From positions 11,247,509-11,311,508 of the forward strand of contig NC_063442.1 in assembly GCF_020379485.1 (NCBI RefSeq): a stretch of DNA of 64,000 nt, read 5' to 3'. A model generated the notes under the pieces. It did no database searches, was not told where the DNA came from, and saw nothing but the letters and a program-made list of their open reading frames with translations. Origin of the DNA: Brassica napus. Lineage: Eukaryota; Streptophyta; Magnoliopsida; Brassicales; Brassicaceae. The translations under genes and the position numbers were made by a program. Each line of letters starts with the position of its first letter. Within the stretch, counting starts at the first letter, position 1. Shown here piece by piece: positions 11,181-21,654 of the stretch.

Positions 11181-12266
11181 GATTGTACAACCTTTATGAG
11201 GTTGGGAATTGTTAGTTAAGAAATGGTTTTATTATATGTTTGGTTGTTTCAAATGTTTTTGTTAACGACCTTGGCATGTTGATTTTTGATATTGGAGATT
11301 TAGTTGAAAGATATATATATATATTTTTTTTTTGTTAGTTTGTCTTTAATACTCTTTTGTGCAATTCAATTTTAATGAATAGCATTTCCAATAAATTGAC
11401 TTTTATTAATGCCTTATCTTCGAAGCAGTCTGTAAAGATCGTTTTTCAGTCAAGGCCACTTAATTTGACTGGCACAACTCTTATCATATGCAAATGTTTG
11501 TCTAGAATAATTTTAAGGCTTTTTTTTAGTGTGATTGAACAGAATTTGATAGAATGATGTGACTGATAATAGAACTTAACTTATACACGCACATGACTTT
11601 TCATATTGACCTATAATACAACTAAAGGTAGAGAATGCATTACTTGAATAACGTGAAACTTTTGTGCATTCAACATGTTAAACAAAACTTGTCTTGTGGA
11701 GAATTTAAAAGTAAACTATATGTGGAGAATTTATTCAACTTGTTTACATATACAACTAAAGTTGTTCTCTTTCTACTACAGTTATGGTTCCAGACTGAAC
11801 AATAGCGAAGTTAGGTTTCATAGTGTCACATACCTCCTTTGGAATTTTTCCGAAGAGGTCAGGGAGATGAGTTTCCCTGCTCGATACTCTTCATCCCTAT
11901 GAGAAAACGAAACTACTTACGTTTTGATTCCACATGCTGAGAGAACGAAATATCAATGTAGTAATATCGAAACAACAATATCTAACATCATGATCTATTA
12001 GTTCAGTTATTTAAGAAAGAACCCTAAAAGTTTTTAATTTGTGCTTTAGTAGTGCTTCTTTCATATGTTAATGAGTCCATTATATAATATAAAGAAGTCT
12101 TTAAGTTAAAAAAAAATATAATGAGTAAAAGTGGCATAATACCTTGAAAATATGAAGAGTGAATACATATAGACAAGAAAATAAAAATAGAAAAATAAAA
12201 GAATACATAGATCAAGAAAGCCAACAAAACACAATGATATAAATAGTTTAATTTAGATGATTAACA
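11181..12266. other. Intergenic spacer between RPS2 copy 1 and GDSL copy 1
   Basis: Contains the RPS2 3' flank and the GDSL 3' flank, which converge here. It is alignable to 36861-39965 in unit 2 (shared blocks such as gaatttgatagaatgatgtgactga and ttgtgcattcaacatgttaaacaa), where the region is lengthened by a separate insertion. No gene seen. Confidence 0.6.
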
Positions 12267-13668
12267 TCAATAGATCTTGCTCAAGTATTTGTCAAGTAAC
12301 TTGTCAACAATAACTTGATAAGCTCTTTCAGTGGGATGATAGCTATCCCAAAATACATAGGCAGACGAATTAGAGCATGTGAATGGGTTCAATGAGTTAC
12401 ACAAATAAGATATTGCAACAGTGCCTTTACCACAACATCCTCTGTCAGCTACCTCAAAACCTGAAAGAAAATGAGACTTAATTTAGTTAACGTTACAAAT
12501 ACAGAAAAAAAAATTATAGAGATGTATTTGTAAAACGAACTTACCGTATTTTTCATGGTTTTGGATAATGTCTAAAAGAGTATCATAAACATTAATGTAG
12601 AAGATAACACCATCTAATTCTTTATCAAGAGAATCCAGTGCTGGAGAGAGTCTAGCGTTGAATTGTTTTGCCATTTTGTTTAAAGGCTTATTACATCCTC
12701 TTGTAAACAATCCTCCGAATAATGTTCTTTGAAGTGGTACACATCCAACAGGCACTGCGCTAAATACTCCAATTTTCCGAGCTCCAAGCTTATGTAACTC
12801 CTATATATATTACATAAAAGATAATCAATTAGTTTTAAATATAACTCTGTGATCGGTTGCTTTATATAAATTAGTTAGGATACTTACTCTTACGAACTTA
12901 GCTGCTGAGTCAGCCAAGAAATTAGCATAAGAAGTACGATCATATTTATAAGATTGAGCTAGAAACGTGTGAGCAAGATCATTGCTACTAGAAACCACAA
13001 GAAAAAAACTATGGTCCAAGATATTTTGGGCTTTTTCTTCTCCAAAATGTTGCTTGATGGTTGCTATGTATTGTTTGAAATATGTTAGTTGATCCCACAC
13101 TGATATTACAGACTACAAAAGAACAAAACAATAGAAATTGTATTAGATTATAATATGAAGCTAACGTTAACGTGAAAGTATATTATAATGTACCATCATC
13201 TTAGCCGTTAATGGATCGTAACCAGTTCCTCCGGATGCAAATGTTACACCTTGAAGAAGATCTTCAGGCTTCAAATTTGGGCTCATATATGCTGGCAATG
13301 TTTTAGTCAATCCCAACTTCTCCGCTGAAAGACAATTGGTTAACAGCAAAAATGTATCATGATATAAAAATAGCTATACAATTTTATAACAGCAAAGGTA
13401 AGCAAAAAGACTTTGAATCTTTACCAATGAGATCAGAGGGGACTCTTCCATCGGAAAATCTTCCGGTGGCATAGCCGCCGGGAAAGTCCTTGCCGTAGGG
13501 AGGAAAGTTGCATTTTAGAATTGTGTGAAGTCCATTGTTATTACCAGTATCCATTATGGAATCTCCAAAAACTATTAGAGCAGGGATTGTTGTATTATTT
13601 CCTTGCTTTGCTGCATTAATTTTAACGGCTATTAGTACCAAAGCGAGCCATAACATTTGAAGCTTCAT
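12267..13668 (-). CDS. GDSL esterase/lipase, copy 1 (At1g58480-like), 5 exons
   Basis: Exons 13668-13425, 13324-13194, 13112-12888, 12800-12545 and 12460-12267 join in phase to 349 residues. A signal peptide (about residues 1-20, [16 protein letters not shown]) suggests secretion. SGNH-hydrolase blocks: nucleophile in [12 protein letters not shown] (Ser37), block III Asn in [10 protein letters not shown] (Asn169), and the Asp/His pair in DSYHPTE (Asp324, His327). Length and five-exon layout are standard for plant GDSL lipases, which hydrolyse acyl esters in the apoplast; the true substrate is not known. There is no frameshift or stop. It is nearly identical to the copy at 39966-41356, with a few replacements such as [12 protein letters not shown] against [12 protein letters not shown]. 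Confidence 0.93.
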
Positions 13669-14260
13669 TGTTTTGTCTGAGTTGTTTGGCTCTAAATTTG
13701 CTTGTGTGTTTTACAATGTTGAAGACATGCATGCATTTATAGATTGTTGGACTTCTAAAAATATATCCTATGAACAATAGGTCGTTACACCAGATGTCTT
13801 ATCTCTAGTTAGTTATTAAAACTTACTTGGATGATGGTTCGTCACAACGACAACATAATCAATTATTTTCACAACTTGAATGCAGTGCCGGTCCTGAGAT
13901 ATCTAAGGTCCAATACGAAATTAAAAATTGAGGCCCTGTAATATCTATTAAAACTCAAATTTATAATAAAATATTATAATATTTTCAAAACTGATAAAAT
14001 TTATCAGTTCTTAGAAATAAATTTTATTCTTATATTTTTTCAAAAAATCATCCATCAAAATTTAGTAATCAATGTTTTTGCTATTTTTGATGTTTCAGTA
14101 TTATCTTTCTAGTTTTGATTCTTCTCTTAAGTTTTGCTCTTGAAATTTGTATGAAGCGTTAGTAGGAAAGGCAAATACAGTTGAATTTTGAAGAAAATGT
14201 AATTTAACGTAGAAAGTAATTATTTCTTAATCAGTTATTTTCCCTTTTCATTCATTAACA

Positions 14261-16873
14261 TCTATCCTACTATATAAAAGCTACTAATTTTGAGGTTTCT
14301 TAGGAGTGTCACATAGGACAAAATATTCTCCATCAATCAAACTGCCACGTCATCGCAAATGTTTAGATGATGGTTCTCGAACTATCCAAACCTATCAAAA
14401 TAGTCAGTCCATTGTATAACTTATAGCTTCCTTTTCTTTAGTTTACTCGCCTCAGACGTCTCCAGTGACTCCAAATCTGTTCGTCTACCCAACTTCACCG
14501 GTGTAACTCCTACGACTACAACAATGGCACTTCAATGCTCCATTATAACTCATCAAGTGAAGACTCTTTGTACCTCTCCACATCCCTCCTCTCAATCTCT
14601 TGCCCAGTTCCTTAAATTTGATTTGTCACAAAAAGTCAGTGCATCAGATAGTTTTTAAAATTCAAATAATACTAGGTGTTTTTCTGTACCATGTGCAATG
14701 ATAAGTTTTTTTAAAGTTAAATTATATTTAAAATGAAATTTATTAGTATTATATATTTTATTATTTTTGACTAAAATTTAATATAAAGTTGATTATTTTT
14801 GAGACTATAATGTTTGCTATTGTGATAAACACCTTTTTACAGTACTCTGTTTGTATCTTTTTTTTATTAGTCATCTTCCTGTTCTTTTTTTCTTTTTGGT
14901 AAAATGATAAAAAAAAAGAATGAAGCTAAAATTAATCTTTTTGTTCTTGATCATTCACGTTATCTTCAAAGTTAATAACATGGCCAACGTAAATGATCGA
15001 CGTTGAGATTTCAACTTTTTCTGATTTTTACTATTCTAATGTTTCAATATAATTTGAATATTCTCTTTGTTTTATAATATAATGGTTTAAAAGTATTTTT
15101 TGTTTCACTATATAAATTGTTTTTATATTTCAATGTAACTTTATATTTATTGGATATTATGTGACCAATTAAATTATGTAAATTACTGTGTAATTGATTA
15201 AATTTATATATTAAATGACAGTTTTCTAAAGTAATAACTTTTAAATATTACATATTTTAATTAAAATTGATTACATTTTGAAACAGATAGAGTAATCTAT
15301 AAACTAACTCTATAAAGATATGAGGACAAAATTGTAAAGTGGTCTCATCTTGAATTTCTCTCATTTTGTGCATTCCTAATTGGGAGGAGATAATCAACAT
15401 CTAATTTTATGTTACTCTTAGTATATTAGAAATAGTCGAACCGTGAACCAATTAAAATGATATAAGAAAGGCATAAAGATGTATTTCCAGTTATCACAAA
15501 TATAGAATCAATTGACAACAATTTAATTATGTCCAGCGTAGGACAACATAGAAGAGTTTTCATACCTTCTAATATTATAATATCTCATTATATTATTGGT
15601 TAAACCAGTTTTCTCTAGCACAAATACTCACTCTATTCTTAGAGTTTAAGCTTTTCTATCTGATGATATTAGTAGTTTGATCTAAAAAAAACGACTGAAC
15701 TGTACATTATAATTGGAGAAAGAAAACAAATAAAAATCAACCGAAGACTTTTAAGGTATATGAAACAAAAATTGAAAATATCAATTATCTGCAATTAAAT
15801 AGTAATGCAATAAAATTGTAAAAATACAAAATAAAAAAAATACACAGAAAGAAAGATTTAGTAAAATAAAATCATTATATAATTTTCATAATTGATAGTG
15901 CTCAGCTACATTAAAAAGTCTAAATTTACAACATACACAGTTTTATTTACATCTTGAAACCTATTATCTAATTAAAATGATTCTAAAAAAAGTGCCAGCA
16001 CGAAGAGTTAAAAAAATATACTATAAAATATAATACATAACGTTAAAAATATATTATCAATAATCACTATAAAATCATGTTAGTAGTAACAAAAATGAAA
16101 TGACAACACATTTATTAAAACCATAGAACGACACGCAATAAGGTGTTATTAAATATACGAATTACAAATTAAATATGCTCAACGCAAACACACATAAAAG
16201 TGAGACATCATATTTGAATATATTTAAATAAATAATTTTAAATATATTATATTCTACATAATTTTAAAATTACTTTAAAAAAACTAAATTATTAAAAAAT
16301 AATATACAAATAAAACTAAAGCAATATTTTGTAACGTCAAAATAATAAATGAATAAAAAATATAGTATGCTAATAAAACAGATTTTAAATTTTAAAGACT
16401 TCTAATTCATGTAATATTACAAAATTCAAAATTTGTTTATTACAATTAATATTTGTATTAGATATTGAATTGTCAGTTTTCAACTATTACACTTAAAAAA
16501 ATATTATTAAGTACGCTTTTTTTTTTTGAAAATGAGGTTTTATATTTTAAGTAGGTTATTGGAGTATTTTTTCTTTTCGTAAATTTATTCGAGATGAGAT
16601 TCGGATCTTTTAAACTAAGATAATTTGTGTTCTATACATAATTATATTTTTTTTACATAACTTTAAAATCTCGGACTTGATTCTTCATATTTTATTAGTT
16701 AATTGTGTTACATATAATAGACATATTTAATTCAAACTAAAAATATAAAAAAAAATCAAATTAAAAAATTAGTTATATATAATTTAATATATAAAAATTC
16801 ACATATAAATAAAAATGATAAATGTAACAAATTTAAATATATTATCCGTGCGTAGCGCGGAAAAAGGATCTAG
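14261..16873 (+). mobile_element. Helitron 1 (non-autonomous, 2.6 kb)
   Basis: Starts TCTATCCTACTATATAAAAG after an A (14260) and ends in CTAG (16870-16873) before a T. A GC-rich 3' hairpin, tccgtgcgtagcgcgga (16845-16861), lies about 9 bases before the CTAG, as in plant Helitrons. Inside is AT-rich with no Rep/helicase. A short open frame at 14524-14658 (44 residues, Ser/Thr-rich start MALQCSIITHQ) in otherwise non-AT-rich sequence at 14430-14620 may be a captured gene fragment. Confidence 0.8.
14524..14658 (+). other. Possible captured gene fragment inside Helitron 1
   Basis: A 44-residue frame with an ATG in good context inside a 190-bp patch of balanced base composition, unlike the surrounding 75-80% AT. 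The N-terminus (MALQCSIITHQVKTLCTSPH) is rich in Ser, Thr, Cys and basic residues and poor in acidic ones, as in plastid transit peptides. Helitrons often capture first exons. I cannot name the donor gene and do not claim expression. Confidence 0.35.
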
Positions 16874-17010
16874 TACTATACTAAAAGGGGATATAAGCTC
16901 CTCTTAGTGTGTCCACATAGACACAAAAAATCGTCCAATCAGAGAGTTCGAAGTTGCCATGTCATCTCATTTATTTTTTCGTAAAAAATAAAAAAACACT
17001 GCAAATGAAA

Positions 17011-17070
17011 GGATCGAACCCAGGTTAGTATGACTTAAATATAGGGCATATACCACTAAACCATTGAAAC
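17011..17070 (-). other. tRNA-like sequence (pol III A and B box pattern), copy 1
   Basis: On the minus strand the sequence contains TGGTTTAGTGGTATA followed 25-30 bases later by GGTTCGATCC, the layout of a tRNA A box and B box. It resembles the D-arm and T-arm regions of a tRNA-Gly/Asp type gene, but lacks paired acceptor ends, so it is not a functional tRNA gene. It lies within the Helitron 5' repeat. A second copy is at 18253-18312. Confidence 0.5.
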
Positions 17071-17489
17071 TTTCTTGGACATATATACAAGAATCACTAA
17101 ATATGTAATCACAAACTCTTATGTACATTTACAATAATATGGATTCAACTTTCAAGACTCCGATACTTTGTTTTGTAAAAAAAATAAGTAAGTGACTAAG
17201 CTAATATATTCTTTGAAAGTGTGAGAACATTGACAAATATGAAAAAGCATAGATTTTTGTTTTCGTAAGAAAGTTAAGAATTTTGTAAAAATAAGTTTAA
17301 AATATAAATTTTCGTGACAAATATGAAAAAGCATAGATTTTTGTAAAATTTTGACAAACAACTCAAAACATAGTTCTCTAATGTCTTAATAAAATATTAT
17401 TTAAAGGTGCAATAATTAAATATATCAATTCAATAAATTTTGTAATACTATACTAAAAGGGGGATATAAGCTCCTCTTAGTGTGTCCAC

Positions 17490-18150
17490 CTACGTTGCAC
17501 GGAAGCTTCATCGGACGTCCTCTTCCCGCTTTGGAACCGGAATCGGAATCGGAACCTTGTGGAAGCTTGCGGAATCTCGCTTCCAAAACGTTTCTAAAAT
17601 ATTCTCTTTAAAAACCTGTTGGAAGCTTATGATTCCGTTTTGGAATCTCGCTTCCGCTTTAAAAAAAAATACAATGTATATCAATAAAATATAAAACCAT
17701 AGTTTTAATCTATATAAAATAAAAAATTAATAGTAACGAATATTGAGTTATAAATATACAAATATCAAAAATAATACTATAAATTATCTTTATGCATTGA
17801 GATTTTTTATTAAAGATATAGCACATATTGAAACATATTGTGTCAATTATTTATGAAGTATTAAAAATAATTAATTTAATATTTTTTTGTAAACATAATT
17901 TATGTGTACTTTTACAGTTTTAATATAAAATCATTTCAAAATTATTATAAATGAATAAATGTTTTATTTCAAATTTAAATTATATAATTTTTATTCCTAA
18001 TTTTTTAAAAGTTTTGTATATATATATATATATATATATGGATATACGCTTCCAACACGTACCCGCTTCCTAATATTTTAAAAAATCTCGCTTCTGCGCT
18101 TCCTTACGCTTCCGCTTCCACGTACCCGCTTCCGTTTCCATGTAACATAG
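17490..18150. mobile_element. hAT-like non-autonomous element, 661 bp
   Basis: Inserted into the second copy of the Helitron 5' repeat with an 8-bp target duplication GTGTCCAC (17482-17489 and 18151-18158). Termini are inverted: left CTACGTTGCACGGAAGC, right the complement of CTATGTTACATGGAAACGG. Near both ends it has clustered cgcttcc / ggaagc repeats. No open frame of note. The first Helitron repeat gives the uninterrupted sequence. Confidence 0.85.
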
Positions 18151-18252
18151 GTGTCCACATAGACACAAAAAATCGTCCAATCAGAGAGTTCGAAGTTGCC
18201 ATGTCATCTCATTTATTTTTTCGTAAAAAATGAAAAAACAATGCAAATGAAA

Positions 18253-18312
18253 GGATCGAACCCAGGTTAGTATGACTTAAATATAGGACATATACCACTA
18301 AACCATTGAAAC
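18253..18312 (-). other. tRNA-like sequence, copy 2
   Basis: Second copy of the tRNA-like block, in the duplicated Helitron 5' segment, with the same A-box-like TGGTTTAGTGGTATA and B-box-like GGTTCGATCC. One base differs in the middle (tataggacata against tatagggcata). Confidence 0.5.
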
Positions 18313-19122
18313 TTTCTTGGACACATATACAAGAATCACTAAATATGTAATCACAAACTCTTATGTACATTTACAATAATATGGATTCAACTTTCAAGAC
18401 TCCGATACTTTGTTTTGTAAAAAAAATAAGTAAGTGACTAAGCTAATATATTCTTTGAAAGTGTGAGAACATTGACAAATATGAAAAAGCATAGATTTTT
18501 GTTTTCGTAAGAAAGTTAAGAATTTTGTAAAAATAAGTTTAAAATATAAATTTTCGTGATAAATATGAAAAAGCATAGATTTTTGTAAAATTTTGTCAAA
18601 CAACTCAAAACATAGTTCTCTAATGTCTTAATAAAATATTATTTAAGGGTGCAATAATTAAATATATCAATTCAATAAATTTTGTAATTTATAGACAAAA
18701 CATGAACACAACAAATTTTGAAACATTTGTTTAACCTATCGATTTCTTTTCATGAGAATCCAACTAAACAAGATAAAAAAACAATTAGATTTATTTAATT
18801 ACCATTTTATTCAATTTTGATTAATTTCAAATTGTAATAATGTATCTTTTTGAAGTTACAAAAAAATAATGTTATTTCTTTATTACACTAGCATTATATA
18901 TAGATTCCATATACACAAATAAATATAATATAACAACATAAGCTTGTTTTCCCCGATTCATATGAAAACTTTTTAAGTTATCCACAAAAGCAAATTAATT
19001 AAATCAATCAAATTGTTAGAATACAACAAATTAATACATAATTTTATTTTAAATTACATTATTTAAAAAGTGTATTTTCATTAAAAACAAAATAATAAAT
19101 AAGTAAAACTGATTTGATGGTA

Positions 19123-19163
<41 letters not shown>

Positions 19164-19259
19164 GTGAAAGAAATATAAGCATAACATGAAAAAAACTCTA
19201 AAATTAACAAAAAAGTAATAAAAATTAAACTATGATAGCAATTGAAAGCTTCTTAGACA

Positions 19260-20460
19260 ATATTAATAAAATATTTAAGCGGTAACTAGACAAATTTTAT
19301 TTTTTTTGCCAGCCAAAAATTTATTATTAATTAGCATCAGTTATTTCAAGATGTTTAAGAAAGGATGGACTTAAATAATATATGAACTATGAATATTAGT
19401 ACTTTGTAAAGCTGACTTAGATAACACATCTGCACATCATTTCCAGTCCTTTTTGATTCAGTTTTAATATTCAGATTTGTTTCTTGACTTTCAAGAAGAT
19501 TGATAACTGTACAAATGTCTCATTCGAATATTATATGTCTATAACCGGATTCCCAACATGAGACAACTTTGTTTAAAAAGTAAATAATTTCATTTTTCTT
19601 ATATTATATAATAAATATATATTATTTACTAATAATAAAAATATAGTTATTCATCTATCACAAATATCTATGCAAATATGTGAATCAAGTACAACAATCA
19701 AACAACATATTGATTTCCACAAAGAAAATTTTAAAAATATATTTATGTTAGGTAGTCTTATTTTATATTATTTAAATAATGTAATACAATATTATACATT
19801 ATTTTTTAGAATTGAGAAATACATATATATCAGTTAGACAAATTAAGCGATAATTAGATAAATTTGATTTTTTTTGCCAGCCAAAAGTTTATTATTAATT
19901 AACATCAGTTATTTCAAGATGTTTAAGAAAGGATGGACAAAAAAATAGGATGGATATAAATGATATATGAACTATGAATAGTATTTTGTAAAGCTGATCT
20001 AGATAACACATTTGCACATCCATTTCCAGTCCTTTTTGATGTCTAAATTCAATTTCTCCAGAGCAGTTATTCCACAAAGAGATCGTATGAGATATTGTTT
20101 TGATATTCAGATTTGTTTCTTGACTGTTAAGAAGATTGATAACTGTAAAAATGTATCATTCCAATATGATATGTCTATAACCGAGTCCCCAACATGAGAC
20201 AAGTTTGTTTTAAAAGTAAATAATTTTATTTTTCTTATATTATATAATAAATATATATTATTTACTGATAATAAAAATATAGTTATTCATTTATCACAAA
20301 CAACTATGCAAATATGTGAATCAAGTACAGCAATTAAACAACATAATGATTTCCATAAAGAAAATTAAAAAAAAAATATTTATGTTATGTAATCTTATTT
20401 TATATTCTTTAAATAATGTAATACAATATTATACATTATTTTTTAGAATTGAGAAATACT
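19260..20460. repeat. Tandem duplication in the Helitron 2 3' half
   Basis: About 560 bp (19260-19830) recurs at about 19845-20460, with shared blocks such as tttgccagccaaaa, gttatttcaagatgtttaag, ctatgcaaatatgtgaatca and ttattttttagaattgagaa. Divergence is higher than in the 5' duplication. The second copy contains a short extra segment (20030-20090) that the first lacks. Confidence 0.75.
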
Positions 20461-20713
20461 TATAATATTTTATCCGCGCATGGCGCGGTTAAAAAGTCTA
20501 GTATTAAATAATATAAAAGAATAAAAGAATATATATGATTTAATTGTGTTTGCATTTTATAAGTGGTTTCACCGCTTTTTAACTTATTGGCAACATTTAT
20601 ACATTACATTAACAAAACAGCGGCAAAAATTAAGCCTTAATTTTTTTAGAAAAATCATAGGCCCCATGCAAATGTTTCATGCGTTTGTCCTCAAGACCGG
20701 CTCTGCTTGAATG

Positions 20714-21149
20714 TACTATGTTTAGTTTCTACACATATTTCATAATGTTTTTCCAGTTTTTAATGTTTTTGAAATACAATTTACTTTAAAATAAAATATT
20801 AGTTAATAGTAACAAATTTCAGGTATCAGAAAATATTTATCAGTAGTTATAATTTTAATTGTGTTTCAAAAAGAATGTCAAAAAGTTAAAATTTTAATTG
20901 CTATCAATTTAGATCAAAAAAATTGTTTAGATAAAAATCATATATTTATAATTTAACATTAATTATTTTAATATATTCTTAACGTTGATATATTGATCTT
21001 TCAAGGGAGTATATTAGTTTTTCTTTCAGTGCCAATGTTGTTTGGTATGCATACACAACAAGATAACAACACATAAAGCAAAAAAGGTTGAACGAAATAA
21101 GTGTGGCATATTACAAATGATGTGATATATTACAGATGTTTTCGGGGTT
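20714..21149. other. Unit 1 spacer homologous to 41586-42080
   Basis: AT-rich spacer with no gene. It matches unit 2 (blocks such as tactatgtttagtttctaca and atattgatctttcaa) with moderate divergence, and links the hAT insertion to the MULE insertion. Confidence 0.6.
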
Positions 21150-21654
21150 AAATAAAATGGATGTTTTTCAAAACCAACCCATATTTTCAAGTCAAACCCA
21201 AAACCAATCCCTTTTTTTTGTCCATACTATTCATCAATAAAATTTCCATACTATCCTTATGTTTTTGAATTATTCACAAAATTGCCAATTTTATTTATTT
21301 TTTTATTAATTTCGAAATTAACAAAAAATCAAATACACCCTAACCATTTCTTCTTATTTACAAAAATGCCATCATCATCAATTTTTTCAACCACCATGAA
21401 CCACCATTTTTGAGCTCTAAAGCTTTAGAATTCAATTTTCAACCACTTTTTTTCTCACTATAACCCAAAAAACTTCATTTCCTCTCATCTCCTCTATATT
21501 TCCATCTAAAAAACTCTCATAACTATCATTTTCATAATCACAAACTTCATATTTTCGAGTTTCTTCATTAGTGAATCGTTAAAGATGCTTCTTTTTGCTC
21601 ATATTTGGAGTTTGGACGGTTGAAAAGGTTGGAAACGAGCTTTACACATGAAAA

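Larger units (their letters stand above)
16874..18695. repeat. Tandem duplication of the Helitron 2 5' end
   Basis: A segment of about 570 bp starting tactatactaaaagggg and ending tttgtaat is repeated. The second copy is split by the hAT-like insertion at 17490-18150. Apart from that insertion the copies differ by only about seven bases (for example cactgcaa/caatgcaa and atagggcat/ataggacat), so this is recent. Confidence 0.85.
16874..20501 (+). mobile_element. Helitron 2 (non-autonomous, 3.6 kb), joined to Helitron 1
   Basis: Begins directly after the CTAG of Helitron 1 with TACTATACTAAAAGGGGATA, a Helitron 5' terminus lacking the initial TC. Ends ...aaaaagtCTAG (20498-20501) before T, with a 3' hairpin ccgcgcatggcgcgg (20474-20488). 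The 5' part is present twice (16874-17445 and 17446-18695), the second copy interrupted by a 661-bp hAT-like element. The 3' part also contains a tandem duplication (19260-19830 and 19845-20460). No protein-coding content. Confidence 0.78.
13883..20705. mobile_element. hAT-like element with nested Helitrons
   Basis: The ends are inverted: left CAGTGCCGGTCCTGAG, right the complement of CAGAGCCGGTCTTGAG, a typical plant hAT terminus. It is flanked by the 8-bp duplication CTTGAATG (13875-13882 and 20706-20713). Unit 2 has the same locus with a single CTTGAATG (41578-41585), a clean empty site. Only about 580 bp is hAT sequence (13883-14260 and 20502-20705), with no transposase, so it is a non-autonomous element. 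The rest is two adjacent Helitrons. Confidence 0.9.

Noticed and set aside
17011..17070. Functional tRNA gene
   Set aside because: Only A- and B-box-like parts are present; there is no paired acceptor stem or clear anticodon arm.
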